10,343 nt of DNA from an uncultured Clostridia bacterium (GTDB lineage Bacteria > Bacillota > Clostridia > Christensenellales > CAG-314): contig CAKQXG010000068.1 of assembly GCA_934281515.1 (NCBI GenBank), positions 1-10,343 of the forward strand, written 5' to 3'. The notes under the pieces were generated by a model, which ran no database searches, was not told the DNA's origin, and saw only the letters and a list, made by a program, of their open reading frames with translations. The position numbers and the translations under genes are program-made. Below, in pieces: positions 4,339 through 10,343 of the stretch (its first letter is position 1; each line of letters begins with the position of its first letter).

Positions 4339-5205
4339 ATGAGAATCAACACCGAATGGACAGACTACGAAATAATTGCCACCGGCGACGGCGAAAAGTT
4401 GGAACGGTGGGGCGATGTAGTGTTGCTACGCCCCGATCCGCAGGTAATCTGGCACGCCGCCAAGCCGCTGGGCAGCATTGTTCGCCCCGACGCTCGCTAT
4501 GTGCGCAGCAATACGGGTGGCGGTCATTGGCAGTACAATAAAACCGTCCCCGACGAGTGGCAGGTCGGTTGGCGCAATCTGCGTTTTGCCGTCAAGCCGA
4601 TGGGCTTCAAGCATACCGGACTGTTCCCCGAGCAAGCGGCAAACTGGGCAACCATGATAGACCTTATCGGCAGCGCAAATCGTCCGATAAACGTACTCAA
4701 TTTGTTTGCCTACACGGGCGGCGCAACGGTTGCGTGCTTGTCCGCAGGCGCGTCGGTGTGTCACGTGGACGCCGCCAAAAACATGGTGGAGCGTTGCCGC
4801 GAAAACGTCGCATTGTCGGGATTGTCCGATCGCCCTGTGCGGTACATTGTGGACGATTGCCGCAAGTTTGTCAAAAGGGAAATCAACCGCGGACGAAAGT
4901 ACGACGCAATCATTATGGACCCGCCCAGCTACGGCAGGGGAAGTAACGGCGAAGTGTGGAAGATCGAGGACGATATTTGCGACTTCGTCGATCTTGTGTC
5001 GGGCGTGCTGTCCGATACGCCGCTGTTTGTGCTTATCAACAGTTACACAACGGGGCTTCAACCGGCGGTACTGTCCAACATTTTGCGGCGCAGTATCCCG
5101 TGCGCGGAAAAAGGAAACGTCGACGCCTATGAAGTTTGCCTGCCCACCGACGAAGGCATTGTGTTGCCGTGCGGTGCAAGCGGCATGTTGACGTTTGGTA
5201 AGTAA
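4339..5205 (+). CDS. Class I SAM-dependent methyltransferase, RlmI/RlmKL-like
   Basis: This 288-residue Rossmann-fold methyltransferase is of the Methyltrans_SAM type found in RNA (cytosine or guanine) methyltransferases. The N-terminal part (about 1-115) has the family's GDGEKLERWG and LRPDPQVIW segments. The SAM-binding motif I region is VLNLFAYTGGATVACLSAGA (about 119-138), followed by an acidic motif II (HVDAAKNM). The catalytic-site motif is DPPSYGRG (about 194-201), and an LINSYTTGLQP strand follows. It is shorter than RlmI (about 400 residues) because it has no N-terminal PUA domain. An rRNA base is the likely substrate, but the exact position cannot be read from sequence. The ATG at 4339 begins at the expected transcription start, with no Shine-Dalgarno, so translation is probably leaderless. 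It is followed 54 nt later by an RluA-type gene, suggesting an RNA-modification unit. Confidence 0.9.
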   Translation: MRINTEWTDYEIIATGDGEKLERWGDVVLLRPDPQVIWHAAKPLGSIVRPDARYVRSNTGGGHWQYNKTVPDEWQVGWRNLRFAVKPMGFKHTGLFPEQAANWATMIDLIGSANRPINVLNLFAYTGGATVACLSAGASVCHVDAAKNMVERCRENVALSGLSDRPVRYIVDDCRKFVKREINRGRKYDAIIMDPPSYGRGSNGEVWKIEDDICDFVDLVSGVLSDTPLFVLINSYTTGLQPAVLSNILRRSIPCAEKGNVDAYEVCLPTDEGIVLPCGASGMLTFGK

Positions 5206-5259
5206 ATTTGCAATACGTAGCAATTTTTTTAGTACAAATCGGATAAATTCGGAGAAACA
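5206..5259 (+). other. Methyltransferase-rluA spacer
   Basis: This short gap contains TTGC/GCAA (a 4-bp stem with an 8-nt loop) followed by seven T (about 5208-5230). It could be a weak terminator but is too short to trust. GGAG at 5251-5254, 5 nt before the ATG at 5260, is the ribosome-binding site of the next gene. Confidence 0.3.
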
Positions 5260-6042
5260 ATGAGCAGAAATTTTACAATGGACGACGTGACGATACTGCA
5301 CGAGGACAACAGTATTCTTGTTGTGGTCAAGCCGCAAAACATTCCCAGTCAGGGCGACGCCAGCGGCGACATGGACTTGCTGACCCTGCTTAAGGGGTAT
5401 ATCAAGCAAAAGTACAACAAGCCCGGCAATGTGTATCTGGGACTTGTACATCGTCTCGACCGTCCCACGGGTGGCGTAATGGTGTTTGCCAAGACCAGCA
5501 AAGCCGCGGAGAGACTGAGCAAACAAATCGTCGACGGCGACATGTCCAAAACTTACCTTGCTACCGTGGTGGGGCAACCCAAGCAACCCAAGGATACGTT
5601 GGTCAATTATCTCAAAAAGAACAGCCTTACCAACACGGTGTATGTGGCAACTTTCGGCGATCACGACGCCAAGCGCGCCGAACTGAGCTACGAAACGTTG
5701 GAAAGCGACGACCTGTTGAGCCTTGTAAAGGTGCAACTCGGCACGGGGCGCAGCCACCAGATCCGCGTGCAAATGAGCGCAATCAATTGCCCCGTATACG
5801 GCGACGCTCGCTACAACGGCAACATCGTCAAGGGTCAAAACCTTGCATTGTGGGCGTACAAGTTGGAGCTTACGCACCCCGTCACCAAGGAACGCATGGT
5901 GTTTGTCGCATATCCGCCTGCCACGGAGCCGTGGAAGCGTTTCGACATCGCCAGGCATCTCGAAAAGTTTGCCGACAGCGACGGCAACGATGACGGTATA
6001 CCTCTGTTTGCGCAACCGCAGACGTCGTCAAACCTCGACTAA
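5260..6042 (+). CDS. RluA-family pseudouridine synthase
   Basis: This 260-residue enzyme isomerises uridine to pseudouridine in rRNA or tRNA. The catalytic motif HRLDRPTGGVMVFAKTS lies at residues 64-80, with the nucleophilic aspartate at D67. The second conserved block, GTGRSHQIRVQM (about 161-172), carries the active-site arginine, and CPVYGDARY follows it, as in RluA/RluC/RluD. The N-terminus starts directly with the catalytic domain (VTILHEDNSILVVVKP), with no S4 RNA-binding domain. It therefore resembles RluA or TruC-like short forms more than RluC/RluD. The C-terminal tail (about 235-260) is acidic and probably flexible. The start at 5260 is supported by GGAG 5 nt upstream; the ATG at 5278 is an alternative. 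Target site unknown. No convincing terminator follows. Confidence 0.93.
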   Translation: MSRNFTMDDVTILHEDNSILVVVKPQNIPSQGDASGDMDLLTLLKGYIKQKYNKPGNVYLGLVHRLDRPTGGVMVFAKTSKAAERLSKQIVDGDMSKTYLATVVGQPKQPKDTLVNYLKKNSLTNTVYVATFGDHDAKRAELSYETLESDDLLSLVKVQLGTGRSHQIRVQMSAINCPVYGDARYNGNIVKGQNLALWAYKLELTHPVTKERMVFVAYPPATEPWKRFDIARHLEKFADSDGNDDGIPLFAQPQTSSNLD

Positions 6043-6107
6043 CAAGGCAAAATGCCTGCACAAGCCGACAAAATTGCAAATATTTTGACCTGTTGCGTTG
6101 CAAATCG

Positions 6108-6136
6108 TTGACAAGTGCGCAAATAAAATGTAAAAT
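6108..6136 (+). promoter_or_regulatory. Sigma-A-type promoter of the exported-protein gene
   Basis: Consensus TTGACA (6108-6113), a 17-bp spacer and TAAAAT (6131-6136). The expected start is near 6143, giving a leader of about 72 nt. The octamer TTGCAAAT occurs twice just upstream (6074-6081 and 6098-6105), the second 2 bp from the -35 box. In the leader, GGGCG/CGCCC (6186-6190 with 6196-6200, 5-nt loop) sits directly before GGAGG (6204-6208). Confidence 0.85.
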
Positions 6137-6214
6137 AATACAGTATGTGGGAGAAGTCTACCCTTTTGCCACTCTCAAAAAAGTTGGGCGCATGTCGCCC
6201 TTCGGAGGACTATT

Positions 6215-7396
6215 GTGAAAAAGATTATCAGTTTAGTTTTGGCATTGACCATTCTTGTCGGCGTGTTCAGCGTTGCGACAGTTGCGTTTGCAGAAGAACC
6301 TGCCGTCGCAGTTACGCCCAACCAAAGTAAAATAGACGAAAAAGTAAGTGAAGATCCCAATCTCAAAGTGCTTGACAGTTTTACTATTTCGGAAGGCGAA
6401 ATCGAAGTTCCCGATTGGCTTGGCGACAAGACAACTGTCGAAAGTTTGTTTAACAATATCAATTTTGAAACCGAAGAAAAGGACGGCAAGACCTCCGTTA
6501 CCGACGGTTCCGACAAGGTACTCATTCAATACTTCAAACCCAGCGGCGACCGCGGCGCAGTAGAGGAATCTTCTTCTTCCAAGGCTAACTACGCCAAGGC
6601 AGGCGACAAAATCAACGTTGCCGAAGTGGGTTGGTGGTCGTTCCGTTTCGTGGTGGTTCGTCCTCGTGTGGAAACTCCTGCCGAAGGCGAAGAAAAAGCC
6701 AAGTATCATGATATCGACTACACCAAAGATATCGTAGCTTCGTCCGAGCTCGTGGACGTTTGGGCACAAGATACCGACAACCCGGTAATCAGCGCCAAGG
6801 AGAGCGACATCGAAAAGTTGATTGCCAATGGACTTACCGCAGGTACTCGCAAGTCTGTGTCCACCAACATCTTCAACACGACCGACAACGGCAAAAACGG
6901 TAGCTCCAGCTACATCACCGTAAACTACATTGTTGAAATAAAGACGGAAAAGGGCGAGTGGATCAAAATTTACGATTCCACGGCTGACACCAAAGTGTTG
7001 GATACCGATTACTCCGATCGTATTTCCAGCAACGGTATTCTTGCTACAAGCGACGACATCAGCAAGGATAGCACCGACTACAGATATCGCGTAACCTACA
7101 CGTTTGTCGACGCTTATGGCTATGTCGGCAAAGATAAGGACGGCAAAGACTACAGTTATGAGCTTAAACTTCTTGTCAAGGCTCCGACTTCCGACACGAC
7201 GGAAACAAAAGTAAACGTGTGGAAGATTGTTCTGTACGTAATCGCAGGTTTGTCCGCAATCGGCATTGTTGTGTTGCTGTGCATCAAACCCAAGCAACCC
7301 GAAACAAACGTCATCAACGGCAAAGTTCACTACGGTACGGACGACGCCGACAGCGATGCGCAACAATTTGACGATACAAACGCCGACAACGAATAG
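6215..7396 (+). CDS. Exported, membrane-anchored protein of unknown family (signal peptide, C-terminal TM)
   Basis: I do not recognise this 393-residue protein's family. Residues 1-26 are a textbook Sec signal peptide: MKKIISLVLALTILVG, then VATVAFAEE, with cleavage likely after AFA. A mostly polar, acidic, lysine-rich extracellular part (about 27-330) follows. It contains FTISEGEIEVPDWLGDKTTV, an unusual WWSFRFVVVRP segment (about 140-150), and a second region with YITVNYIVEIKTEKGEWIK and YRYRVTYTFVDAYGYVGKDK. The alternating patterns suggest two beta-sandwich (Ig/PKD-like) modules, an inference. One TM helix lies at about 335-356 (VWKIVLYVIAGLSAIGIVVLLC), followed by KPK and an acidic cytosolic tail of about 33 residues (DDADSDAQQFDDTNADNE). 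The GTG start has GGAGG 6 nt upstream. It is monocistronic, with its own promoter and terminator. A surface receptor, adhesin or envelope-assembly role is possible but undemonstrated. Confidence 0.9.
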   Translation: MKKIISLVLALTILVGVFSVATVAFAEEPAVAVTPNQSKIDEKVSEDPNLKVLDSFTISEGEIEVPDWLGDKTTVESLFNNINFETEEKDGKTSVTDGSDKVLIQYFKPSGDRGAVEESSSSKANYAKAGDKINVAEVGWWSFRFVVVRPRVETPAEGEEKAKYHDIDYTKDIVASSELVDVWAQDTDNPVISAKESDIEKLIANGLTAGTRKSVSTNIFNTTDNGKNGSSSYITVNYIVEIKTEKGEWIKIYDSTADTKVLDTDYSDRISSNGILATSDDISKDSTDYRYRVTYTFVDAYGYVGKDKDGKDYSYELKLLVKAPTSDTTETKVNVWKIVLYVIAGLSAIGIVVLLCIKPKQPETNVINGKVHYGTDDADSDAQQFDDTNADNE

Positions 7397-7465
7397 TAGC
7401 GGTATGCTGTTGTAGCGTACGACGGGTATTGTCAACGCATATAAGCGGTAAACAAAACAAATAAT

Positions 7466-7499
7466 AAAGACGAATCGAGATTGTTTCGGTTCGTCTTTT
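7466..7499. terminator. Bidirectional terminator between the exported-protein gene and the phosphatase gene
   Basis: The 13-bp stem AAAGACGAATCGA / TCGGTTCGTCTTT (7466-7478 with 7486-7498, one T-G wobble) has a 7-nt loop. The + strand continues TTTTG. The - strand reads the same stem followed by TTTATTATT. The phosphatase stop codon lies at 7501-7503, so the stem begins almost immediately after it and serves two convergent transcripts. Confidence 0.85.
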
Positions 7500-7500
7500 G

Positions 7501-8301
7501 TTATTCTATCAGGTATTCTTTTTTCAACAGTTCCCTGTCTTGTTCGGTTACTCCCGTTGCTTGCACAAAGTTGTCAAAGGTACCGTACAGATCTTCTGCC
7601 GTGTCGAAAAACCTTGCTATGTAGCTTTCGTCCACGCACAGCATTTGCCTGACAAGTTGCAACATGTCCGCCGAAACGTGCGGCGCGACTTTGTTTAGTA
7701 TGGATTGTCGGCTGGTTTCGGTTTGCGTGTTTGTCAGCATGTAGTCGTAAACGATTTGTCTGCGGCTTGCACCCAGACAGTGCAGGAGCGTTGCCGTACA
7801 TACGCCTACACGATCTTTGCCCGCACTGCAATGCCACAGCGTTGCGCCCCATACGGGATTGTGCGCCAATGTGTGTACAAACTCGCCGATTTTCTCACGG
7901 CAGTGGGGCAATGTGGCAAACCTGCGGTACAGATCCAGCATGTGTTCGGCAGGGGTTTCGCCACGGCTTGCCATGCGTTCAAGGCCTGCTTGCAGATATT
8001 TTGCAATGGTTGCGCCGTCGGTGGTTTCGTAACTGATGCCGAAGGTGGTGGCAGGTATCACAGATATGTATTCGTACTGTACGCCGTCTATTTTGTTGTC
8101 GGGAACGTTGGCAATTTCGGGCGGTGTGCGCAGGTCGATCACGCGTTGTAAACCCATGTCGGCAAGCAACCGTTTGTCGCTGTCGGTCAGGCGGTTGTGT
8201 TCGCCACTGCGTAGAAGTCTGCATGCCGCTATGCGTTTGTCGCCTATTGCCATGCCGCCAAGGTCGCGCGCGTTGCTTACGCCTTGCAAATCGATTTTCA
8301 T
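7501..8301 (-). CDS. Tyrosine-protein phosphatase of the Y_phosphatase3 (MptpB/LipA-like) type
   Basis: This 266-residue protein carries the cysteine-dependent phosphatase signature CX5R as HCSAGKDRVG (residues 157-166; nucleophile C158, phosphate-binding R164). The family's N-terminal block is complete: NARDLGG (10-16), RLLRSGEHN (28-36) and VIDLRTPPE (54-62). Members dephosphorylate phosphotyrosine, phosphoserine/threonine or phosphoinositides; which substrate applies here is unknown. No signal peptide is seen, so it is cytosolic. Its ATG overlaps the stop codon of udk by 4 bp (ATGA at 8301-8298), implying translational coupling. AGGA lies just upstream inside udk as a modest ribosome-binding site. 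The gene ends at a shared bidirectional terminator. All catalytic residues are present, so it is probably active. Confidence 0.92.
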   Translation of the reverse strand: MKIDLQGVSNARDLGGMAIGDKRIAACRLLRSGEHNRLTDSDKRLLADMGLQRVIDLRTPPEIANVPDNKIDGVQYEYISVIPATTFGISYETTDGATIAKYLQAGLERMASRGETPAEHMLDLYRRFATLPHCREKIGEFVHTLAHNPVWGATLWHCSAGKDRVGVCTATLLHCLGASRRQIVYDYMLTNTQTETSRQSILNKVAPHVSADMLQLVRQMLCVDESYIARFFDTAEDLYGTFDNFVQATGVTEQDRELLKKEYLIE

Positions 8302-8924
8302 TGGTCCTGTTCCTTACGCATCATCTTGCGGATAGCGTCAACAATCATGCCTATTGCAATGGCGTTGTGTCCGCCTTCGGGTATTATAAGGTCGGCTTTT
8401 GCCTTGCTCGGTTCCACAAACTGCTCGTGCATGGGTTTGACGGTGGACAGGTATTGCGTTATTACCGATTCCATTGTACGTCCGCGGCGGTTTACGTCAC
8501 GGCGCAGACGACGAATAAAGCGTACGTCGGCGTCTGTGTCTACAAACAGTTTGATGTCGCACAGGTCGCACAAGTCCTTGTCGGTGTAGATAAGTATGCC
8601 TTCTACGATTATGAGGTCGGCGCTGTCCATTCTGGACCAATTGGCGTTACGGCTGTGCGTGGAAAAGTCGTACGTCGGGTGCGTAATAGACTTGCCTTCT
8701 TTCAACGCCTTGACGTGTTCCACAAGCAGATCGGTATCAAGGCTGTCGGGGTGATCGTAGTTAATTTTGCGCTTTTCGTCCAATGTCAGTCCCGGGTACT
8801 CCTTGTAGTAGTAGTCGTGGGACAAAATGACGGCATTTTTGTTGAACGCCTGAAAAATCTTCTTTGCAACGGTGGTTTTACCGCTACCCGTACCGCCGGC
8901 AATGCCTACTACGATAGAACTCAT
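8298..8924 (-). CDS. udk: Uridine kinase
   Basis: The 208-residue enzyme is of normal length for bacterial Udk and phosphorylates uridine and cytidine to UMP and CMP in pyrimidine salvage. The Walker A loop is GGTGSGKTT at 10-18. SHDYYYKEY (35-43) holds the conserved aspartate after the first strand, NYDHPDSLD (about 54-62) is the family's substrate-side motif, and PTYDFSTHSR (about 83-92) follows. IIVEGILI is the Walker B-like strand, and RFIRRLRRDVNRRGR is the basic lid helix region. The ATG at 8924 has GGGAGG about 8 nt upstream on the - strand. It is the first gene of the two-gene udk-phosphatase operon, transcribed from a promoter at 9017-9045. Why a phosphatase is co-expressed with uridine kinase is unclear. 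Confidence 0.95.
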   Translation of the reverse strand: MSSIVVGIAGGTGSGKTTVAKKIFQAFNKNAVILSHDYYYKEYPGLTLDEKRKINYDHPDSLDTDLLVEHVKALKEGKSITHPTYDFSTHSRNANWSRMDSADLIIVEGILIYTDKDLCDLCDIKLFVDTDADVRFIRRLRRDVNRRGRTMESVITQYLSTVKPMHEQFVEPSKAKADLIIPEGGHNAIAIGMIVDAIRKMMRKEQDQ

Positions 8925-9016
8925 TTGTACACCCTCCCTTTTAGCCGACGACGATTGGCACGGCGTAACTGTTTGCGCTCACGGCAGCTTGCGCCGAAGT
9001 GCTGAATAACATATAA

Positions 9017-9045
9017 ATTGTAGCAATTTACCGCCGACATGTCAA
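9017..9045 (-). promoter_or_regulatory. Sigma-A-type promoter of the udk-phosphatase operon
   Basis: On the - strand TTGACA (9045-9040), a 17-bp spacer and TACAAT (9022-9017). The expected start is near 9010, giving a leader of about 86 nt before the udk ATG. The leader can form a small CGGC/GCCG hairpin. I recognise no known riboswitch in it. Confidence 0.82.
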
Positions 9046-9106
9046 TCGTTGAGCCAACAAAAACAGTACAATCGGTCAGGTATTGTGCAACTGCCGAACG
9101 CGGTAA

Positions 9107-9135
9107 TTGACAACGGCAACCGCGCTTGGTATAAT
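9107..9135 (+). promoter_or_regulatory. Perfect-consensus promoter of the Mbeg1-like gene
   Basis: TTGACA (9107-9112), a 17-bp spacer and TATAAT (9130-9135): both hexamers match the sigma-A consensus exactly. The expected start is near 9142. It is divergent from the udk promoter, with about 60 bp between the two -35 boxes. Confidence 0.9.
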
Positions 9136-9141
9136 AATCAA

Positions 9142-9240
9142 GCAAATAGGTGCGCCGTCGACGGCAACGGTATTTATTGTTCGACGGACGGGGCGCACAT
9201 TGTAAGTTGAACTCTGCTGATCGTTGCGAGGACTCTGCAC
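9142..9240 (+). promoter_or_regulatory. Structured 5' leader of the Mbeg1-like gene
   Basis: The leader of about 99 nt contains the perfect 12-bp palindrome GCCGTCGACGGC (9154-9165), roughly +13 to +24. It also has a longer hairpin in which GTGCGC pairs with GCGCAC (9150-9155 with 9193-9198) and CGTCGA with TCGACG (9156-9161 with 9181-9186), leaving a 6-nt one-sided bulge GACGGG. ACTCTGC is repeated at 9211-9217 and 9232-9238. GAGGA (9228-9232) lies 8 nt before the ATG and abuts or overlaps the second repeat. No known riboswitch is recognised. Confidence 0.6.
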
Positions 9241-10343
9241 ATGAAGAAACAACAATTTGACAACCTTACCACCTACGCAGAAAGAATGCTTAAAACCATT
9301 GACGAACAACCGTTTAATGTGGTTGACAACGTAATTCTGGCGTTTTGTGCGCATTTTCATTTTCCGCCCGAAGTAGACGACGTGTGGAACGAACGCGGCG
9401 TGCGATTGCAGGAACTGTTTCGTGCCGAGTGCTTCGACGACATGTTTACGTCTGTGTGGAATCCGCCCGAGTGCAAGCGATTGTTTACGGCAATGTGCGC
9501 TAGTCCGCGTTTCCGCGACGTCGTAGTCAAAAATTTTGTCGACCGCTACGACGAGCATGTGGAAAAGCAGTTTGCAGCCGTCACATACCAATTCGGAGAC
9601 AAGCTGTGCTACGTGGCGTTTCGCGGCACAGACTCCACTTTTGTCGGGTGGAAAGAGGACTTCAACATGGCGTTTCGTTTCCCGGTACCGTCGCAAACAG
9701 ACGCAATGGAGTACCTTAACAGGGTTGCGGCGCAGTGTAGTTGTCCGTTACGCGTAGGCGGACACTCCAAGGGCGGCAATTTGGCTGTGTATGCGGCGAT
9801 GTTTGCCAACGAGGACGTCAAGCGACGTATCGAGCGAGTGTACTCCAACGACGGACCCGGTTTTCTGAAGTCGGTATTGGAAACCGACGCATTTGCGTCC
9901 GTCTCCGACCGACTGGAAAAAGTCGTTCCGCAATCGTCTTTTGTTGGCATGCTGATGGAAGAACACGAGCAGTACCGCGTAATTAAAAGTCACCAAAACA
10001 ACATTTTGCAACACGACCCTTACTCATGGGAAGTGAGCGGTTGCGACTTTGTGTCGCTTGACGGACTTACGCCGCGCGCCAGGTGTTTCGATCAGGCGTT
10101 GAACCAATGGATCGTCTCTCTGCCTGCCGAAGAGCGCGAGAGGCTTGTAGATTGGCTGTTCAGACTCGTGGATCTTGACAGGTTCAAAACTACGGAAGAG
10201 TGGCAAGCGTCCTGGCGTAAAAATCTGTCGGATACTATGCGCAAAATTTCCGACGCCGATGCCGACACCAAACAGTTTGTGCGTCGTGCCATACACGAAT
10301 TGCTGGCACTTAACAAGCAAAATCTCGCCGAGATGCGTAAACA
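9241..10343 (+). CDS. Mbeg1-like (DUF2974) alpha/beta-hydrolase, partial (3' end beyond window)
   Basis: The frame opened by the ATG at 9241 stays open to the window end (367 complete codons), so the C-terminus is missing. The protein shows an alpha/beta-hydrolase core. YVAFRGTDSTFVGWKEDFNM (about 124-143) gives the lipase-like oxyanion strand. RVGGHSKGGNLAVYAA (about 171-186) holds the nucleophile elbow G-H-S-K-G with S176. YSNDGPGF (201-208) follows on the next strand and carries an acidic residue. NNILQHDPYSWEV (about 254-266) is also typical of the family. The order and motifs match the Mbeg1-like family widespread in Clostridia, whose substrates are mostly unknown. No signal peptide is visible, so it is predicted cytosolic. 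A GAGGA site 8 nt upstream supports the start. A strong promoter and structured leader precede it. Confidence 0.9.
   Translation, partial: MKKQQFDNLTTYAERMLKTIDEQPFNVVDNVILAFCAHFHFPPEVDDVWNERGVRLQELFRAECFDDMFTSVWNPPECKRLFTAMCASPRFRDVVVKNFVDRYDEHVEKQFAAVTYQFGDKLCYVAFRGTDSTFVGWKEDFNMAFRFPVPSQTDAMEYLNRVAAQCSCPLRVGGHSKGGNLAVYAAMFANEDVKRRIERVYSNDGPGFLKSVLETDAFASVSDRLEKVVPQSSFVGMLMEEHEQYRVIKSHQNNILQHDPYSWEVSGCDFVSLDGLTPRARCFDQALNQWIVSLPAEERERLVDWLFRLVDLDRFKTTEEWQASWRKNLSDTMRKISDADADTKQFVRRAIHELLALNKQNLAEMRK

Noticed and set aside
4426..6015. Long open frame (529 codons) on the - strand across the methyltransferase and pseudouridine synthase genes
   Set aside because: It is antisense to two clear enzyme genes with intact catalytic motifs, has no recognisable motif, and reflects codon bias that lacks stops in that frame.
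6045..6057. AGGCA-AAA-TGCCT hairpin after the pseudouridine synthase gene as a terminator
   Set aside because: The stem is only 5 bp and no T tract follows. It may be a minor structure, but termination is not supported.
6144..6172. GTGGGAG...CCAC in the leader of the exported-protein gene as a ribosomal-leader-like motif
   Set aside because: It resembles the rplK leader flank only superficially, lacks the enclosed perfect stem, and precedes a non-ribosomal gene.
6233..7435. Open frame (400 codons) on the - strand antisense to the exported-protein gene
   Set aside because: The + strand gene has a signal peptide, promoter, ribosome-binding site and terminator. The antisense frame has none of these, and its translation is cysteine/valine-rich shadow sequence.
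8124..9005. Open frame (293 codons) on the + strand over the udk/phosphatase region
   Set aside because: It overlaps two well-supported - strand genes and has no family motif or ribosome-binding site.

Overview
The window reads as a chromosomal segment of a member of the Bacillota (Clostridia-like), probably an uncultured anaerobe. The evidence is the Firmicutes-style Shine-Dalgarno sites (AGGAGG types), the L10-type leader RNA before rplJ, sigma-A-like TTGACA/TATAAT promoters with 17-bp spacers, and protein families common in Clostridia (Mbeg1-like hydrolase, zinc-ribbon membrane protein, short RlmI-like methyltransferase). Base composition is moderate, with one visibly AT-richer stretch at about 3580-4340. 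The species cannot be named from the sequence alone.

Region 1 (1-3136) is a conserved transcription/translation block on the + strand: the last codons of secE, then nusG, rplK (L11), rplA (L1), rplJ (L10) and rplL (L7/L12). It is closed by a strong intrinsic terminator. A three-hairpin leader precedes rplK. An L10-type leader precedes rplJ, with an attenuator and a mutually exclusive upstream pairing partner. A hairpin-rich spacer separates rplJ from rplL. The rpoB-rpoC genes that follow rplL in most bacteria are absent from the 7 kb downstream.

Region 2 (3137-4338) holds an XRE-family regulator on the - strand, divergent from a small zinc-ribbon, two-TM protein. The shared intergenic region has a promoter with a perfect 12-bp palindrome in its spacer and repeated TTCACA/TGTGAA half-sites, so local control by the regulator is likely. 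After the zinc-ribbon gene come an intrinsic terminator and a perfect 22-bp inverted repeat.

Region 3 (4304-6042) holds a SAM-dependent methyltransferase whose promoter places the transcript start on its ATG (apparently leaderless), followed by an RluA-family pseudouridine synthase. Together they look like an RNA-modification pair.

Region 4 (6108-7499) is a monocistronic gene with its own promoter, encoding an exported protein with a signal peptide, a large acidic extracellular part and one C-terminal TM anchor. I do not recognise its family. It ends at a bidirectional terminator shared with the convergent genes.

Region 5 (7501-10343) holds uridine kinase (udk) and a tyrosine-phosphatase-like protein as a - strand operon with a 4-bp start/stop overlap. 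Divergent from them, behind a perfect-consensus promoter and a structured leader, is a Mbeg1-like (DUF2974) alpha/beta hydrolase that runs off the window end.

I see no tRNA, rRNA, CRISPR array, transposase or phage gene. The least-explained parts are the divergent operator region, the large inverted repeat, the leaderless methyltransferase and the exported protein. None of them amounts to a demonstrably new system on sequence alone.
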